Part shown: positions 25,159 through 33,690 of the stretch, piece after piece | How the letters are laid out: each line of letters starts with the position of its first letter | How positions within the stretch are numbered: the stretch's first letter is position 1 | From: Streptomyces lydicus | Lineage (GTDB): Bacteria; Actinomycetota; Actinomycetes; Streptomycetales; Streptomycetaceae | Length of the DNA: 64,000 bases | Direction: 5' to 3' | Assembly (NCBI RefSeq): GCF_001729485.1 | Contig: NZ_CP017157.1 | Location: 1,116,001 to 1,180,000 of the forward strand | The notes under the pieces: generated by a model | What the model was told of the DNA's origin: nothing | Database searches by the model: none | Seen by the model: only the letters and a program-made list of their open reading frames with translations | Position numbers and translations under genes: made by a program

Positions 25159-26214
25159 ATGTGTGATCTCCTCAACCGCATCTGGTCGCGTCCCCGAGGC
25201 GAGTGGACCCGGGTAGTGAGAAATGAACTCCCGGGCCTCGCAGAGAAGGTGGTCGCGGAGTTGCAACGCGGATTTCCCGCATTGGCTGCGCTTCTCGGTG
25301 ATACCCCCGTAGAAGAGGCAGAATGGGCGCTGGAACAGGCGCTGCTGACAGTTCTGGGTTACCAGAAAGAGTCGGAAAGTAAACGTCCGGCCGTCTCGTC
25401 CGTTGTCACCCCGATGCCCGTTGCGCGGGCCCGCCAGGACCTCTTCGAGGTGCTCGCCGGCCAGCGCGAGGCACCGGACGACGGGCTGGACGAGCTGGCC
25501 CGCGCGGCGGGCTGGCCGGTCCCCGAGACCCTCCAGGCCGTCGTGCTCGCCACGCCCGCCGAGGCACCGCAACTCGCCGCCGCACTGGGCCACGCGCTCA
25601 TCGGCACCGTGGACGGCTACACCTGTCTGTTCGTGCCCGACCCGGCCACCCAGACCCGGGCCCGCCTGGAGGCCGCCCTCAAGGGCCGCCCCGCCGCGGT
25701 GGGTCACGTCGTCCCCGCGACCGACACCGCGTCATCCCTGCGGTGGGCCCGCTACCTGCTGACCCTGGCCCCGGGCCGGGTCGGTCCCGAAACCCGTCCC
25801 GCGTTCGTCGACGACCACCTCTCCGCGCTGCTCCTCCTCCAGGACGAGTCCCTCGCCGACGCCCTCACCTCCCGCTGGCTCGGCCCGCTGGAGGAACTGA
25901 CGCCACGCCAGAGCGAACGCCTCGAAGTCACCCTGCTCGCCTGGCTGGAGGGCGGCGGGGCACCGGAGGCGGCGAAGCTCCTGCATGTGCATCCGCAGAC
26001 GGTGCGGTACCGCCTCCGCCAGATCGAGAAGCTCTTCGGTCCGGTCCTGCGCGACCCCCGCACCCGCTTCGAGCTCGAAATGGCGTTGCGCAGCCGCCGC
26101 CTGATGGCCCATGTCCGCAGCTACCGCGCCCGGGCGGGCCGCCGGGCCCGCGTGGTGGCCTCCTCGATACGCCCCCTCGGCGTCGCCCGCGAGGCCCGCG
26201 TCAACGGCCTGTGA
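25159..26214 (+). CDS. PucR/CdaR-type transcriptional regulator
   Basis: A 351-residue regulator. The C-terminal part holds the PucR helix-turn-helix (EAAKLLHVHPQTVRYRLRQIEKLFG, read as two pieces around the recognition helix TVRYRLRQIE, about residues 275-300) followed by RFELEMALRS, the usual end of the family. The middle contains the GGDEF-like CdaR region, and the first 80 residues form a helical sensor-type domain. Such proteins respond to metabolites and often regulate divergent genes, here the cytochrome-b/NuoF-ferredoxin operon (inference). ATG 25159 is the only plausible start. A strong hairpin follows 130 bp downstream. Confidence 0.88.
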   Translation: MCDLLNRIWSRPRGEWTRVVRNELPGLAEKVVAELQRGFPALAALLGDTPVEEAEWALEQALLTVLGYQKESESKRPAVSSVVTPMPVARARQDLFEVLAGQREAPDDGLDELARAAGWPVPETLQAVVLATPAEAPQLAAALGHALIGTVDGYTCLFVPDPATQTRARLEAALKGRPAAVGHVVPATDTASSLRWARYLLTLAPGRVGPETRPAFVDDHLSALLLLQDESLADALTSRWLGPLEELTPRQSERLEVTLLAWLEGGGAPEAAKLLHVHPQTVRYRLRQIEKLFGPVLRDPRTRFELEMALRSRRLMAHVRSYRARAGRRARVVASSIRPLGVAREARVNGL

Positions 26215-26344
26215 CCCGCGGACCGGCCGGTCGTCCCCGTCGGGACCCGTGACCGGCGCCCGTCGGAACGACGCGACAACTGAATCGATGTGCCGGCTCC
26301 TCTGACGTTCGCCACCCCAATGTCAGCCACCGGTCATCAGAACG

Positions 26345-26388
26345 CGACGGCCCCGCCCCGGGAGAGTTACCCGGAGGCGGGGCCGTCG
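26345..26388 (+). terminator. Strong terminator after the PucR-type gene
   Basis: A perfect 13-bp stem (CGACGGCCCCGCC at 26345-26357 with 26376-26388). The 18-nt spacer can itself pair (CCGGG...CCCGG). It is not followed by T residues, as is usual in this genus. Confidence 0.75.
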
Positions 26389-27254
26389 GCTTGTGCGGGG
26401 TGCCGGCGACCGCCCTTCTGGTTGAATGGAAAAGCACCTCCGGAAATCCACGGACGCCACCTCCCCGGGCCGCTCCGAGGAAATCCCGAAGCACGCCTGA
26501 AACCCCTCCGCGAAATTCCGCACCACACCCACCGGCCGAGCGATTTCCTCTTTCGATGGCGATGCCATTCAACCCCGCCCGGGATATTCAATTCCCTCCT
26601 GAAAGGAAGTTTCTGCGCAGCCGTCCACGGAATCTGAACCCGTCGCCGTCCCGGTGTGCTCCGTACGGGTTTTCCCGGGCCGGTCGCAGCCGACGCGGTC
26701 CGAACCGCTCGGGGTGGAGCGAAGTGTGCCGGGAGTAAAACCCGGACGGCCGGCGGTGCCGGAATTCCCGCAGAAATACACGTCGCCGGCGAGGGTCCGG
26801 CCGCCGGTCGCGGCGGCGGCGCGGGCGGGCCGCCCCCGGGTGCCTTCCGGCCGGTGAGGCCCTGTCCTGACGCGGTCCGGCCGGCCGCGGGTACGGCCGG
26901 CGCGGGCCGGTGACGGGCGGTCTGTGCCCACAACACCTGCTGCGCGGCGCGGGGTTGATTCCGTGTCCGGCGAATCCGCCATCGAGGTTTAGCGCCGGGT
27001 CGGTGGACTTCTTCCGGCAACCTTCCAAGCGGTCGCTTACCCGGGTGAAGTGCCGACACCGGTCGCGAAGTTTTCAGGAGCAGATGGTGAAGTATTCGTG
27101 CGCATCACGCCGACCCGCCGTCAGCGCTGGTGATCTTTCCCCGAATGTGCTGCCGAGCGGCGCGGAGGGAGGGCGTGATCTTCGCATCCAAGGATGCAGC
27201 AAAGAGCAAATTCCCGGGGCGGGGAAGCGCGCCGTCGGGGTAAAACCCGGCACG
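26389..27254. other. 866 bp without a supported gene
   Basis: Both strands have only open frames lacking the GC-rich third-position bias of true genes here. Base composition changes along the stretch: AT-rich islands around 26500-26640 and 26990-27130 alternate with very GC-rich DNA. A short hairpin, CCGGG-AGTAAAA-CCCGG, lies at 26729-26745, and the same GTAAAACCCGG string recurs at about 27240-27250. No tRNA, known riboswitch or transposase piece is recognised. It could hold an unannotated small RNA or degraded DNA. Confidence 0.4.
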
Positions 27255-28058
27255 TTATGGGGTGTTGGCGCGGCCGTCCCTCGGCCCGAAAGCCGCCAGC
27301 GCGTCGGCGTCCGTGGCGCGGGCGTGGAGGTAGTAGTCGGCCCAGGCGGCGGCGTCCGGGTAGGTGGAGGTGCGGGTGACCTGGTCAACGGCGGCTTCCA
27401 GGTCGTAGGGGGTGTGGCGGAGGTCGGTGCCGGGACCGAGCAGGGCCCAGTGCGCGCCGGGGCGGCCGTAGGGCATGCCGACGCTGCCGGGATTGACCAC
27501 CAGGCGGCTGACGGGGGCACCGCCCCGCTCACCCGAGACCACGGGCGGCGGCGCCAGGCGGACGAAGGGCATGTGGGTGTGGCCGCACACCACGGTGCGG
27601 ATGTCGTCGTCGAGGCCGGTGAAGACCTCCCGCCAGCGTTCGACGCGGGAGTCGACGAGGACGACTTCCTCGTCGTCGCGCGGCGTCGCGTGGCAGAAGA
27701 GCACGGTGCCCAGGCCCCGCACGGGGAGGGTGAGCGTGCGGGGCAGGGAAGCGAGCAGGTCGAGGTGGTCGGGACGGAGCTGGGCGGCGGCCCAGGGGGT
27801 GAGGGGGTCGGGGGAGGGGGCGGCGGGGGAGTTCCGGCGGTGTTCGAGGAGTTCGCGGTCGGCGTTGCCGCCGAGCCAGCCGACCCGGTCGCCCAGGGAC
27901 ACCAGCAGGTCCAGGACCTGGGTCGGCTGGGGTCCGGCGGCGATGTCACCGGTGAGGACGATGAGGTCCGCGGCGCGGACGTCCGGTTCGGCGAGCACCG
28001 CCTCCAGGGCGGGCAGGACCCCGTGGATGTCGGAGAGTACGGCTACGCGGTCGGGCAT
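27255..28058 (-). CDS. Calcineurin-like metallophosphoesterase
   Basis: A 267-residue phosphoesterase. Metal-binding motifs run in order: VLSDIHGVLPALEAVL (D-x-H), LTGDIAAGPQP (GD), WLGGNADRE (GN-D), FCHATP, VVCGHTHMP (GHxH). The last, with NPGSVGMP following, is typical of the YfcE/MJ0936-like branch that hydrolyses phosphodiesters in vitro. Two metal ions should sit in the site, and all ligands are present. It is a soluble cytoplasmic protein of standard length. The ATG at 28058 is the natural start. No operon partner is evident. Confidence 0.92.
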   Translation of the reverse strand: MPDRVAVLSDIHGVLPALEAVLAEPDVRAADLIVLTGDIAAGPQPTQVLDLLVSLGDRVGWLGGNADRELLEHRRNSPAAPSPDPLTPWAAAQLRPDHLDLLASLPRTLTLPVRGLGTVLFCHATPRDDEEVVLVDSRVERWREVFTGLDDDIRTVVCGHTHMPFVRLAPPPVVSGERGGAPVSRLVVNPGSVGMPYGRPGAHWALLGPGTDLRHTPYDLEAAVDQVTRTSTYPDAAAWADYYLHARATDADALAAFGPRDGRANTP

Positions 28059-28202
28059 GGTCACCACGGTGGGCCGGTGCGCGTCGCGCGGCGGGGTCTT
28101 TCGCTGTGCGCGTAGCTCCCGCCGGGGCACCCAGCCCGCAACCGAGCCCGACCACCAGCCCGGCAACCATCCTCGCGCCTGACTGACGCAGAGCGTGACA
28201 AG

Positions 28203-28230
28203 GCCCCGCCCCTGCGTGCAGAGGCGGGGC
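28203..28230 (-). terminator. Terminator of the small 53-aa gene
   Basis: An 8-bp perfect stem (GCCCCGCC at 28203-28210 with GGCGGGGC at 28223-28230) with a 12-nt loop, 18 bp after the stop codon of the minus-strand small gene. Confidence 0.65.
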
Positions 28231-28248
28231 GCTTCGTCGTGTCCTGGG

Positions 28249-28410
28249 TCAGGTGGTCGGGCGCTCGCGCAGTGCCGCGGCCCACGCGAGCAGCAGTTCG
28301 TACTCGTCCTGCTCGTCTGGCCACGGCGGCCGGCCGGTGCGGGCGGCCATGAACTCGCGTATCGCGCCGTGGGCCTCGGCGGTGGCGTCGGGGACGCAGG
28401 TGGTCGCCAT
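28249..28410 (-). CDS. Small hypothetical protein (53 aa)
   Basis: A 53-residue acidic protein (MATTCVPDATAEAHGAIREF, then PPWPDEQDEYELLLAWAAAL). It is predicted helical, with no signal or membrane segment. Short proteins of this appearance occur upstream of XRE regulators in Streptomyces accessory regions, and here it is divergent from one. The frame is open further upstream, but this ATG starts the part with normal codon bias. Function unknown. Confidence 0.55.
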   Translation of the reverse strand: MATTCVPDATAEAHGAIREFMAARTGRPPWPDEQDEYELLLAWAAALRERPTT

Positions 28411-28549
28411 GGGGCGATTCGTACGGCTGGCCACTGACAAACGCACCACGAAAACGGCTCCCGCGGCTCTACGTGGGGGCCGTTCACTGCACACCCCGGA
28501 CTCGCCAAGGCGTACCGTTCTGAGTGTCGAGGTCGGAACGGAGCCCAGA

Positions 28550-29716
28550 ATGCCCGAGCACGCTGACAAGCACATCGGTACTCACCTGCGCACCATTCGG
28601 AAGCGCCGCGGCCTGTCACAAAAGGCCCTCGCGGACGCATCCGGTGTATCCGTCTCCCTCATCCGGCAGTTGGAGCAGGGCACGGTGGAGGGCACGAGGA
28701 TGGAGACCGCCCACAAACTCGCGACCGCGCTGCGTGTCACCACCAGCACACTGTTGGAGCGCGACGATGACCCGCAGTCGTCGGCCACCACCGAAGCATG
28801 GCGTCCCTTGCAACTCGCAGTTCAAGTCGCCCCTTTGGCTGGCACCGAGGAGCCCACGGTGCAGGGCGTCAGCGCGATCCTTCCCGACGTGCGGCGTGCC
28901 TACTTCAGCAACCGGCTCACCGAGTTGACGACGTTGCTGGCCCCGGCGCTGCGCGACGCCGATGCGCTCGGCGACGAGCCCGCGGCCCGCGCCCTCCGGG
29001 CGCACCTCCTGCAGATCGCAGGCTCGGTGCTCACACAGGTGCGTGAGTTCGACGCAGCGGAGACCGCCCTGCAACGGGCCCTGGACGACTCTCCTGACCG
29101 CCTCCGCGCCGCTGCCGTGATCACTACCTGGAGTTGGCTGCTGGTACGGCAGGGCCGGCTGCGCGAATCCCGAGAGTTGGCCACCCGGTGGGCTGATGAC
29201 GTCGAACCACGCATGTCGCGGGCGACTCCTGAAGAGCTGGCCGCGTGGGGCTGGCTGTTGCTGCAGGCGTCGGCGGCGAACCTCCGCGACAACCGCCGGG
29301 GCGAGGCCGACGACACGATGCGACTGGCGCGGTCCGTGGCGGTGATGACAGGGAGGGAGCTGCCGCGGGGCCGGGAACGGCTGACAACCTGGGGCCCGGT
29401 GACGGTGGGGTACAAGGCGGCCGAGCGGCACATCGTCCTCGACCAGCCGGACAGGGTGATCGCCGGGGCCCGGACGGGTAGCCAGCAGGCGTCCACCGAG
29501 TATCACCGCCACCGACTCGACGTGGCACGGGCGCACACGATGATGCGGCAGCACGGAGAGGCAGTTGACGTTCTTGTGAGCATCAACGCCGCCGCCCCGG
29601 AGTGGCTGGCCAGCCAGCGGTACGCGCAGGACATCATGGGCGTCGTGGTGGAGCAGCGCCGAACTCTGACTCCGGAGATGCGGGAGCTGGCGGACGCGCT
29701 GTCAGTTCCGTTGTAG
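28550..29716 (+). CDS. XRE-family regulator with TPR-like C-terminus
   Basis: A 388-residue protein. Residues of about 9-65 form an XRE/Cro helix-turn-helix (LRTIRKRRGLSQKALADAS, then VSVSLIRQLEQG). The remaining 300 residues are helical, with repeated A/L patterns and pairs of helices (REFDAAETALQRALDDSP, RLRESRELATRWADDVEP) that look like tetratricopeptide-type repeats. Streptomyces has many such regulators next to small accessory genes, some linked to DUF397-type partners, but none is seen here. ATG 28550 starts just after GAGCCCAGA. It may control the downstream overlapping gene run. Ligand unknown. Confidence 0.85.
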   Translation: MPEHADKHIGTHLRTIRKRRGLSQKALADASGVSVSLIRQLEQGTVEGTRMETAHKLATALRVTTSTLLERDDDPQSSATTEAWRPLQLAVQVAPLAGTEEPTVQGVSAILPDVRRAYFSNRLTELTTLLAPALRDADALGDEPAARALRAHLLQIAGSVLTQVREFDAAETALQRALDDSPDRLRAAAVITTWSWLLVRQGRLRESRELATRWADDVEPRMSRATPEELAAWGWLLLQASAANLRDNRRGEADDTMRLARSVAVMTGRELPRGRERLTTWGPVTVGYKAAERHIVLDQPDRVIAGARTGSQQASTEYHRHRLDVARAHTMMRQHGEAVDVLVSINAAAPEWLASQRYAQDIMGVVVEQRRTLTPEMRELADALSVPL

Positions 29717-29789
29717 CTATTGGCACTTCGGTCCTCGGCCTGCGGAAACTACCATTGAGGCGCTGGTCACACGCCCCTACGGTCACCAT

Positions 29790-30170
29790 ATGGACACGGA
29801 CCGTGAACGAACGACCACGGTCGCCGCGGCTGGCGATGCTCTGCCGATCGACGCGGAGACGATCAGTGCGACGATTTACGGTGCGCTCCGCACCGGCACC
29901 GGCCCGCTGGACCTGAGCGTGATGGCCGACGCCGCCGAGGCGCTGCGCGGGCACATCGCCCTGTTGCTGCCGTTGGCGCGGGAGTCGACCGGCCGGCTGC
30001 GGGTCGGCAGCATCGAGGCGCACCGGCTCAGGGCCCGGCTCGACGGCATCGAGCAGCAGTATCGGCGGCGCCTGGCGCCCGCGCCGCTGGCCGCGCACGT
30101 CCAGGTGCAGCAGCTCGCCCGGGACTGCCAATGGCTGCTGGCCCGGCACACGGCGGAGGCCCGGCGATGA
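29790..30170 (+). CDS. DUF6415-like hypothetical protein, first gene of an overlapping run
   Basis: A 126-residue helical protein (PIDAETISATIYGALRTGTG, then LRGHIALLLPLARES, and a terminal QQLARDCQWLLARHT). It resembles small Streptomyces proteins grouped as DUF6415, whose role is unknown. The next three genes each start inside the stop codon of the one before (ATGA), so 29790-30890 is one translationally coupled unit downstream of the XRE regulator. No membrane segment or catalytic motif is visible. Confidence 0.65.
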   Translation: MDTDRERTTTVAAAGDALPIDAETISATIYGALRTGTGPLDLSVMADAAEALRGHIALLLPLARESTGRLRVGSIEAHRLRARLDGIEQQYRRRLAPAPLAAHVQVQQLARDCQWLLARHTAEARR

Positions 30171-30562
30171 ACGGCGACGTCATGGCCCCGCTGGTGTTCA
30201 TCTACGACCGGTGCGCCAGCAGGAATCACCGCGACCTCGACATGCGGCTGGTGGGCTGCCACACCTACGTGGACCGCATGGGCTGGGCGCTGGCCGGGCG
30301 CAGCCCGTGGCGGGACCTCGGGCCTGACGCGCTCAGTACGCACCGCCCGGCGCTGGCCACCATGGCCGAGGCGATGCAGGAGGCGGCCGGCCACCGCGAG
30401 GTGCTGTGCCTGGTGCACACCTGGGGCCGTCTGGCCACGGACGAGACGCACCGCCTGGTACTGCAGCAGCGCATCATCGAGGCTGGCGGCTACACCCTGA
30501 CGACGTTCGGGGAGTCCGACCGGCACACCCTCCGCGCTGTACTGGTGGGGAGGGGCACATGA
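30167..30562 (+). CDS. Resolvase-like domain protein, no DNA-binding domain
   Basis: A 131-residue protein whose pattern follows the N-terminal catalytic domain of serine recombinases: an opening strand FIYDRCASRN in place of the usual YxRxSxxxQ, then RLVGCHTYVDRMGWALAG as the following helix and strand, LCLVHTWGRLATDETHRL aligned with the usual VxxLDRLxR segment, and a closing strand GGYTLTTFGE. The serine and one arginine remain, but the motif is degenerate and the helix-turn-helix tail is missing. It is probably not an active recombinase. It overlaps both neighbours by 4 bp. The assignment is by pattern only. Confidence 0.55.
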   Translation: MNGDVMAPLVFIYDRCASRNHRDLDMRLVGCHTYVDRMGWALAGRSPWRDLGPDALSTHRPALATMAEAMQEAAGHREVLCLVHTWGRLATDETHRLVLQQRIIEAGGYTLTTFGESDRHTLRAVLVGRGT

Positions 30563-30654
30563 CCTGCGAACAGCGCCGAGCCATCACCTACTTGACGTGC
30601 CTGGCCGCCCTGGTGTTCGTGCTGGCCGTCGGTATCGCGCGAGGTGGCCGATGA
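30559..30654 (+). CDS. Tiny membrane protein (31 aa)
   Basis: A 31-residue product: MTCEQRRAITYLTCLAALVF continues into one hydrophobic helix and ends IARGGR. It overlaps the previous stop and the next start by 4 bp each, and GGGGAGGGG precedes its ATG. The conserved coupling argues that it is translated. Function unknown. Confidence 0.55.
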   Translation: MTCEQRRAITYLTCLAALVFVLAVGIARGGR

Positions 30655-30890
30655 CCGCCGCCGCTCGCTGCGCCTGCGGCAGCACCCTCGACCTGCGGAC
30701 CGTCATGGTCGACTCCGTCTCGGGCCCGCCGCGGCCGGTGACGGTCTGCGGCCCGTGCGCCCCCGGCGCGACGCTGCCCGTCCCGCCGACCGTCGCCCGC
30801 GTCCTCGCCCGGAGCGCCGGTATCCGGCTTCCGGGCGACCTGCCGCGCCTCCACCCGGCCGAGGGCGACCGGGCGCGGCCTCACCCCTGA
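30651..30890 (+). CDS. Small zinc-ribbon-like protein (79 aa)
   Basis: A 79-residue protein with two cysteine pairs, CAC near residue 7-9 and CGPC at about 32-35, suggesting a small metal-binding knuckle. The rest is Pro/Arg-rich. It is the last gene of the overlapping unit. No family is recognised. Confidence 0.5.
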   Translation: MTAAARCACGSTLDLRTVMVDSVSGPPRPVTVCGPCAPGATLPVPPTVARVLARSAGIRLPGDLPRLHPAEGDRARPHP

Positions 30891-31070
30891 ACTCCCGTGG
30901 CGCTACGCCCCCCGGGCGCTGCGGAAAGCCGGCCGCTGCTGCTCACGGACGGCGGCGGCCGGCCGCACACCACAGACCCCCGTCCCGGCCGGGTACTCCT
31001 GGCCGGACCGCGCCGGCCGGGACGGGACCGGGCCTCCACCGCGAGGCTTCACCCCACCGATTGGAGAACC

Positions 31071-31301
31071 ATGGGCCAGTCTGCCCGAAAGTTACTCACC
31101 GACGACCAGTTCGTTGCCGTCCGCTCCACCGTCCAGACCGACAACCCAGACATCACCGCGGAGGACGCCGCGGCGGTCGTCACCGAGGCACTGGCGTTCG
31201 TCGCGACCTGCGTCCTGTTCCCCGCCGCGAGCCTGGTCCCTTCACGCATGGTGGACGCCGGCTGGCATGCCCTCATCCTCCACACGCAGACAAAGGGCTA
31301 G
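31071..31301 (+). CDS. Truncated glycine-rich-domain-like protein with a TTA codon
   Basis: A 76-residue protein. The end, MVDAGWHALILHT, matches the start of a conserved motif (VDxxWHxxILxT, then Y and FC) found in larger actinobacterial and plant glycine-rich domain proteins, but the frame stops five residues later, so this is either a short form or a truncated copy. Codon 8 (31092-31094) is TTA, rare in Streptomyces and read by the bldA tRNA. The ATG follows TTGGAGAACC. Function unknown. Confidence 0.55.
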   Translation: MGQSARKLLTDDQFVAVRSTVQTDNPDITAEDAAAVVTEALAFVATCVLFPAASLVPSRMVDAGWHALILHTQTKG

Positions 31302-31333
31302 CCTGCCTAGCCCCTGACGAGAGGACTGCCGCC

Positions 31334-31477
31334 ATGGAGTGGACCCGACCCGAATACGCCGACGTTGTGGCCTCGATGAAGATGGCCGAGGCAGCGATCG
31401 GAAGCAACGGCGAACCCCCGCTCCGCGGCTTCCTCATCCCCGACCCCCCTGCCGCCACAGAGAACGGCGAGGGGTAG
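31334..31477 (+). CDS. Small hypothetical protein (47 aa)
   Basis: A 47-residue acidic protein (MEWTRPEYADVVASMKMAEA, ending PAATENGEG). GAGAGGACTG precedes the ATG, and a strong terminator hairpin begins 5 bp after its stop, which supports a real transcript end. No family is recognised. Confidence 0.45.
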   Translation: MEWTRPEYADVVASMKMAEAAIGSNGEPPLRGFLIPDPPAATENGEG

Positions 31478-31481
31478 CACC

Positions 31482-31524
31482 AGCGGCCCGTCCGCGGCTA
31501 ACTGCTGCCCGCGGACGGGCCGCT
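31482..31524 (+). terminator. Terminator, 16-bp stem
   Basis: AGCGGCCCGTCCGCGG (31482-31497) pairs perfectly with 31509-31524 around an 11-nt loop, ending the small-gene region. Confidence 0.8.
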
Positions 31525-31643
31525 GGGTGCTCTTCACCCATGAGCGCACAGCAAGGCGTGCTGACCGGCTGGGGAGACACTGCCGCGGCAAACGCGCCAA
31601 GCGCACAGCCCGAATGCCAGGCCCGGTACCGCACGTACGGGTA

Positions 31644-31674
31644 GAGGGCCCGGGCAGCACTCCTCCGGGCCCTC
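31644..31674. terminator. Second hairpin, 10-bp stem
   Basis: GAGGGCCCGG (31644-31653) pairs with 31665-31674. A 34-codon frame (31540-31644) between the two hairpins is too weak to call. Confidence 0.6.
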
Positions 31675-31941
31675 ATCGTCTGTGTAGGCGGCGTTAGCCG
31701 TGATAGCTCCGCTCCTGCGGCCGGGGGGCGTGTGGCACCGAGGATGAGCTGTTCGAGCTCGGGGTCGTGCCAGGGCCGGTCGACGGTGAGCTCGCGGCGA
31801 CGTCCGGCTGAGATGTCGGCGTACACGGCCTGTCGAGCGGACCCATGCGGGAAGTGGCGGTGGGGCCTAGACAGGCTCGTCGTCTTCTCGCAGGATCGCC
31901 GCAGCTCTCTGAAACCGACTGTGCTTTGGCAGGGGGAAAGT

Positions 31942-32472
31942 GTGGATGGTGCGGTGTGGGGTGCGCTCGGTGCGGCGGCGGGTGCTGGCCTGACGGCCCT
32001 CGGCGGATATCTGGGACCGGTACGCGCGGCACGTGCTGCGGCGCGAGAACGGGACCGCGATCGGCGAGACCAGCGCGTGGCAGAAGAGGTAACGAGGCTG
32101 ATCGCGCTTCGTTCTGCCTATCGGGACTGGGACCTCTACCTACACTCGGTGACGGAGGCAACGGTCCAGGGCTACCGACGAGAGTCCGCAGACGCGGTCC
32201 TCGAGCGCATCGAAGCCCTTCGTGCCGCTGTGGAGGCAGCCTCCGATGCCGCGATGCAGGACGGGCTGTGGATCGGGTCCGAGCGAATGCCGTTCGAGAT
32301 CGCCTCCCACATGGTGCGGGTTCTGGTCACCAGCACAGACGCCGCGGCGCCGAGCCGGGCCCTTACGGACGTACGTGAGGCGAGGACGGGGTTCAACAGG
32401 TTCATTCTTCACCGGCTGGAAGAGATCTCCGACGGCACCGTAACGCGGGTCCATCCACCACCGGCGGTGTAA
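31942..32472 (+). CDS. Membrane-tethered helical hypothetical protein
   Basis: A 176-residue protein. A short glycine/alanine-rich hydrophobic start (VWGALGAAAGAGLTALGGYL) could anchor it. A highly charged coiled helix follows (ARERDRDRRDQRVAEEVTRL), then a helical domain (about 60-170). GTG 31942 is chosen because AGGGGGA lies five bases before it; the frame is open upstream but with poor codon bias. This plan resembles small actinobacterial proteins with one N-terminal helix and an unassigned cytoplasmic domain. It lies alone before the transposon remnants. Function unknown. Confidence 0.6.
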   Translation: MDGAVWGALGAAAGAGLTALGGYLGPVRAARAAARERDRDRRDQRVAEEVTRLIALRSAYRDWDLYLHSVTEATVQGYRRESADAVLERIEALRAAVEAASDAAMQDGLWIGSERMPFEIASHMVRVLVTSTDAAAPSRALTDVREARTGFNRFILHRLEEISDGTVTRVHPPPAV

Positions 32473-32564
32473 GGACAACGCAGAGTCCCAGTCCACGAAA
32501 CTGTCCCCAGCTGAGCGTTCGCCTCCACTCTGCGGCTGATGCTGGGTATGGCCCGTCCGGACAC

Positions 32565-33111
32565 CTACGCGATGCGTCCGTGCAGTTCAGAGACCATCCA
32601 GGCAGATCGTAGGTCGGTAAAGCGGGCGAGGCGCTTGAGCTCGTGGACGGTGAGGATGACCTCCTGGTCGGGGGCGGCCTCCTTGATGTCGTATGCCAGC
32701 TTCAGCGCCTTCTCCAGCTCGGGACGGTTCTTGATACGGGTGGAGATCTTCTCGGAGAAGATCCGCTTGCAGACCGGTTCGAGCGCGGTGAGCTGGGAGG
32801 CGAGTTCCTGCTGGGCATTGAGCAGCGGGCGTACCGATCCGGATCGGCTTGGCCGCCGGGGCAGCCGGCAGGGACGGGGCGGGCGAGCCCGCCTTCCACG
32901 GCCGCCCGGGGCCGCGATCCTCGGGCACGCTCACCATCAGCTGCTCGCGGAGCGCGGGCACGAGGATGAAGCGAGCGGTGTGGTACTTCGTCGCACACTT
33001 CCCGCTCCGGGTGCGGCACGGGCTGCCGGCCGGGGCTTCACACTTCGGACAGTCGTTTCGTTCTACCGCGTTTGCGGCTTGATCGATGTCAGTTTCCGAA
33101 GTCGCGTACAC
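32565..33111 (-). pseudogene. Zinc-finger serine recombinase, frameshifted and truncated
   Basis: The N-terminal part (MYATSETDIDQAANAVERND, then CPKC and GSPCRTRSGKCATKYHTARF) is the zinc-finger leader found on one group of Streptomyces resolvases. After KPIRIG the catalytic strand should read YARCS. It does so only in another frame, and a second single-base loss soon after restores QQELASQL, CKRIFSEKISTRIKNRPEL and VILTVHELKRLAR. The frame then diverges to an unrelated tail and stops at 32565. Two small deletions plus loss of the C-terminal DNA-binding part make this a dead gene. The expected family sequence is recalled from knowledge, not from a search. Confidence 0.75.
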
Positions 33112-33204
33112 GGGTGAACTGGTGATTCATCGCCGAGTGCAGGGAACTATGAACTCGGCGGATATGCCGAAGTCGCCTGCTCTACGGTCGAGTTGTCCGT
33201 AGTC

Positions 33205-33560
33205 ATGTGCGCGACGGGCTTTCGGATGGCAGAGGGATCGGTGGCCGAGCACGGGGTGCTGACCGCGCCGACCCAGATTTGGGAGACCGCGGTGCGGCAG
33301 GCCGAAGTGATTGGGCCGCTCGCAGCGAAGGACACGGTGGGACTGGCCGATGCGGACGCAGCCGCCGAGCGGCTGAGGGTCTCCCGGCGCCAGGTGTACG
33401 TGTTGCTCGGGCGGTGGCGGGCCGGTGAGGGAGTGGTGTCGGACCTGCTGCCGAGCCGTTCCAGCGGGGGCCGCGGCGGCGGACGGCTGCCTGGCGAAGT
33501 CGAGGCGATCGTCCAGGAAGTGCTGCGCACTCGGTACTTGGTGCAACAGCGCCGGAATGT
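33205..33560 (+). pseudogene. Mu-type transposase, N-terminal fragment
   Basis: The fragment reads ADAAAERLRVSRRQVYVLLG, RWRAGEGVVSDLLPSRSSGG, then RLPGEVEAIVQEVLRTRYL and VQQRR. This is the N-terminal DNA-binding part of the Mu/TnsB-like DDE transposases frequent in Streptomyces. The normal protein continues for several hundred residues into the DDE core. Here the similarity stops near 33560 and the next DNA comes from a different recombinase. The start at 33205 is nominal. Confidence 0.7.
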
Positions 33561-33690
33561 GGCGGACGAGGGCATTGGCCGCATCGCCTTCCTGCTGCTG
33601 GCCCTGTTCGCCGAGATGAACGCACCTTCACCGCCGAACGGGTCGCCCACGCCCGCGCCGTCGCCGAGGCCGCCGGCCGCCGCATCGGCC
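33561..33690 (+). pseudogene. Serine recombinase fragment (long helix region)
   Basis: DEGIGRIAFLLLALFAEM is the long helix after the catalytic domain of serine resolvases. One base is missing after ATG at 33617-33619; in the next frame it continues ERTFTAERVAHARAVAEAAG and RRIGRP. The fragment is fused directly to the Mu-type transposase piece. Just beyond it the opposite strand reads IEYARLLKHQG, which looks like the next part of the same protein inverted. Confidence 0.6.

Noticed and set aside
27084..27260. Small plus-strand gene starting at ATG 27084 after AGGAG
   Set aside because: The ribosome-site match is good, but codon bias is absent and the frame runs on into the antisense of the metallophosphoesterase gene.
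31540..31644. 34-codon frame between two terminators
   Set aside because: No ribosome site, no family, and it ends inside a hairpin.
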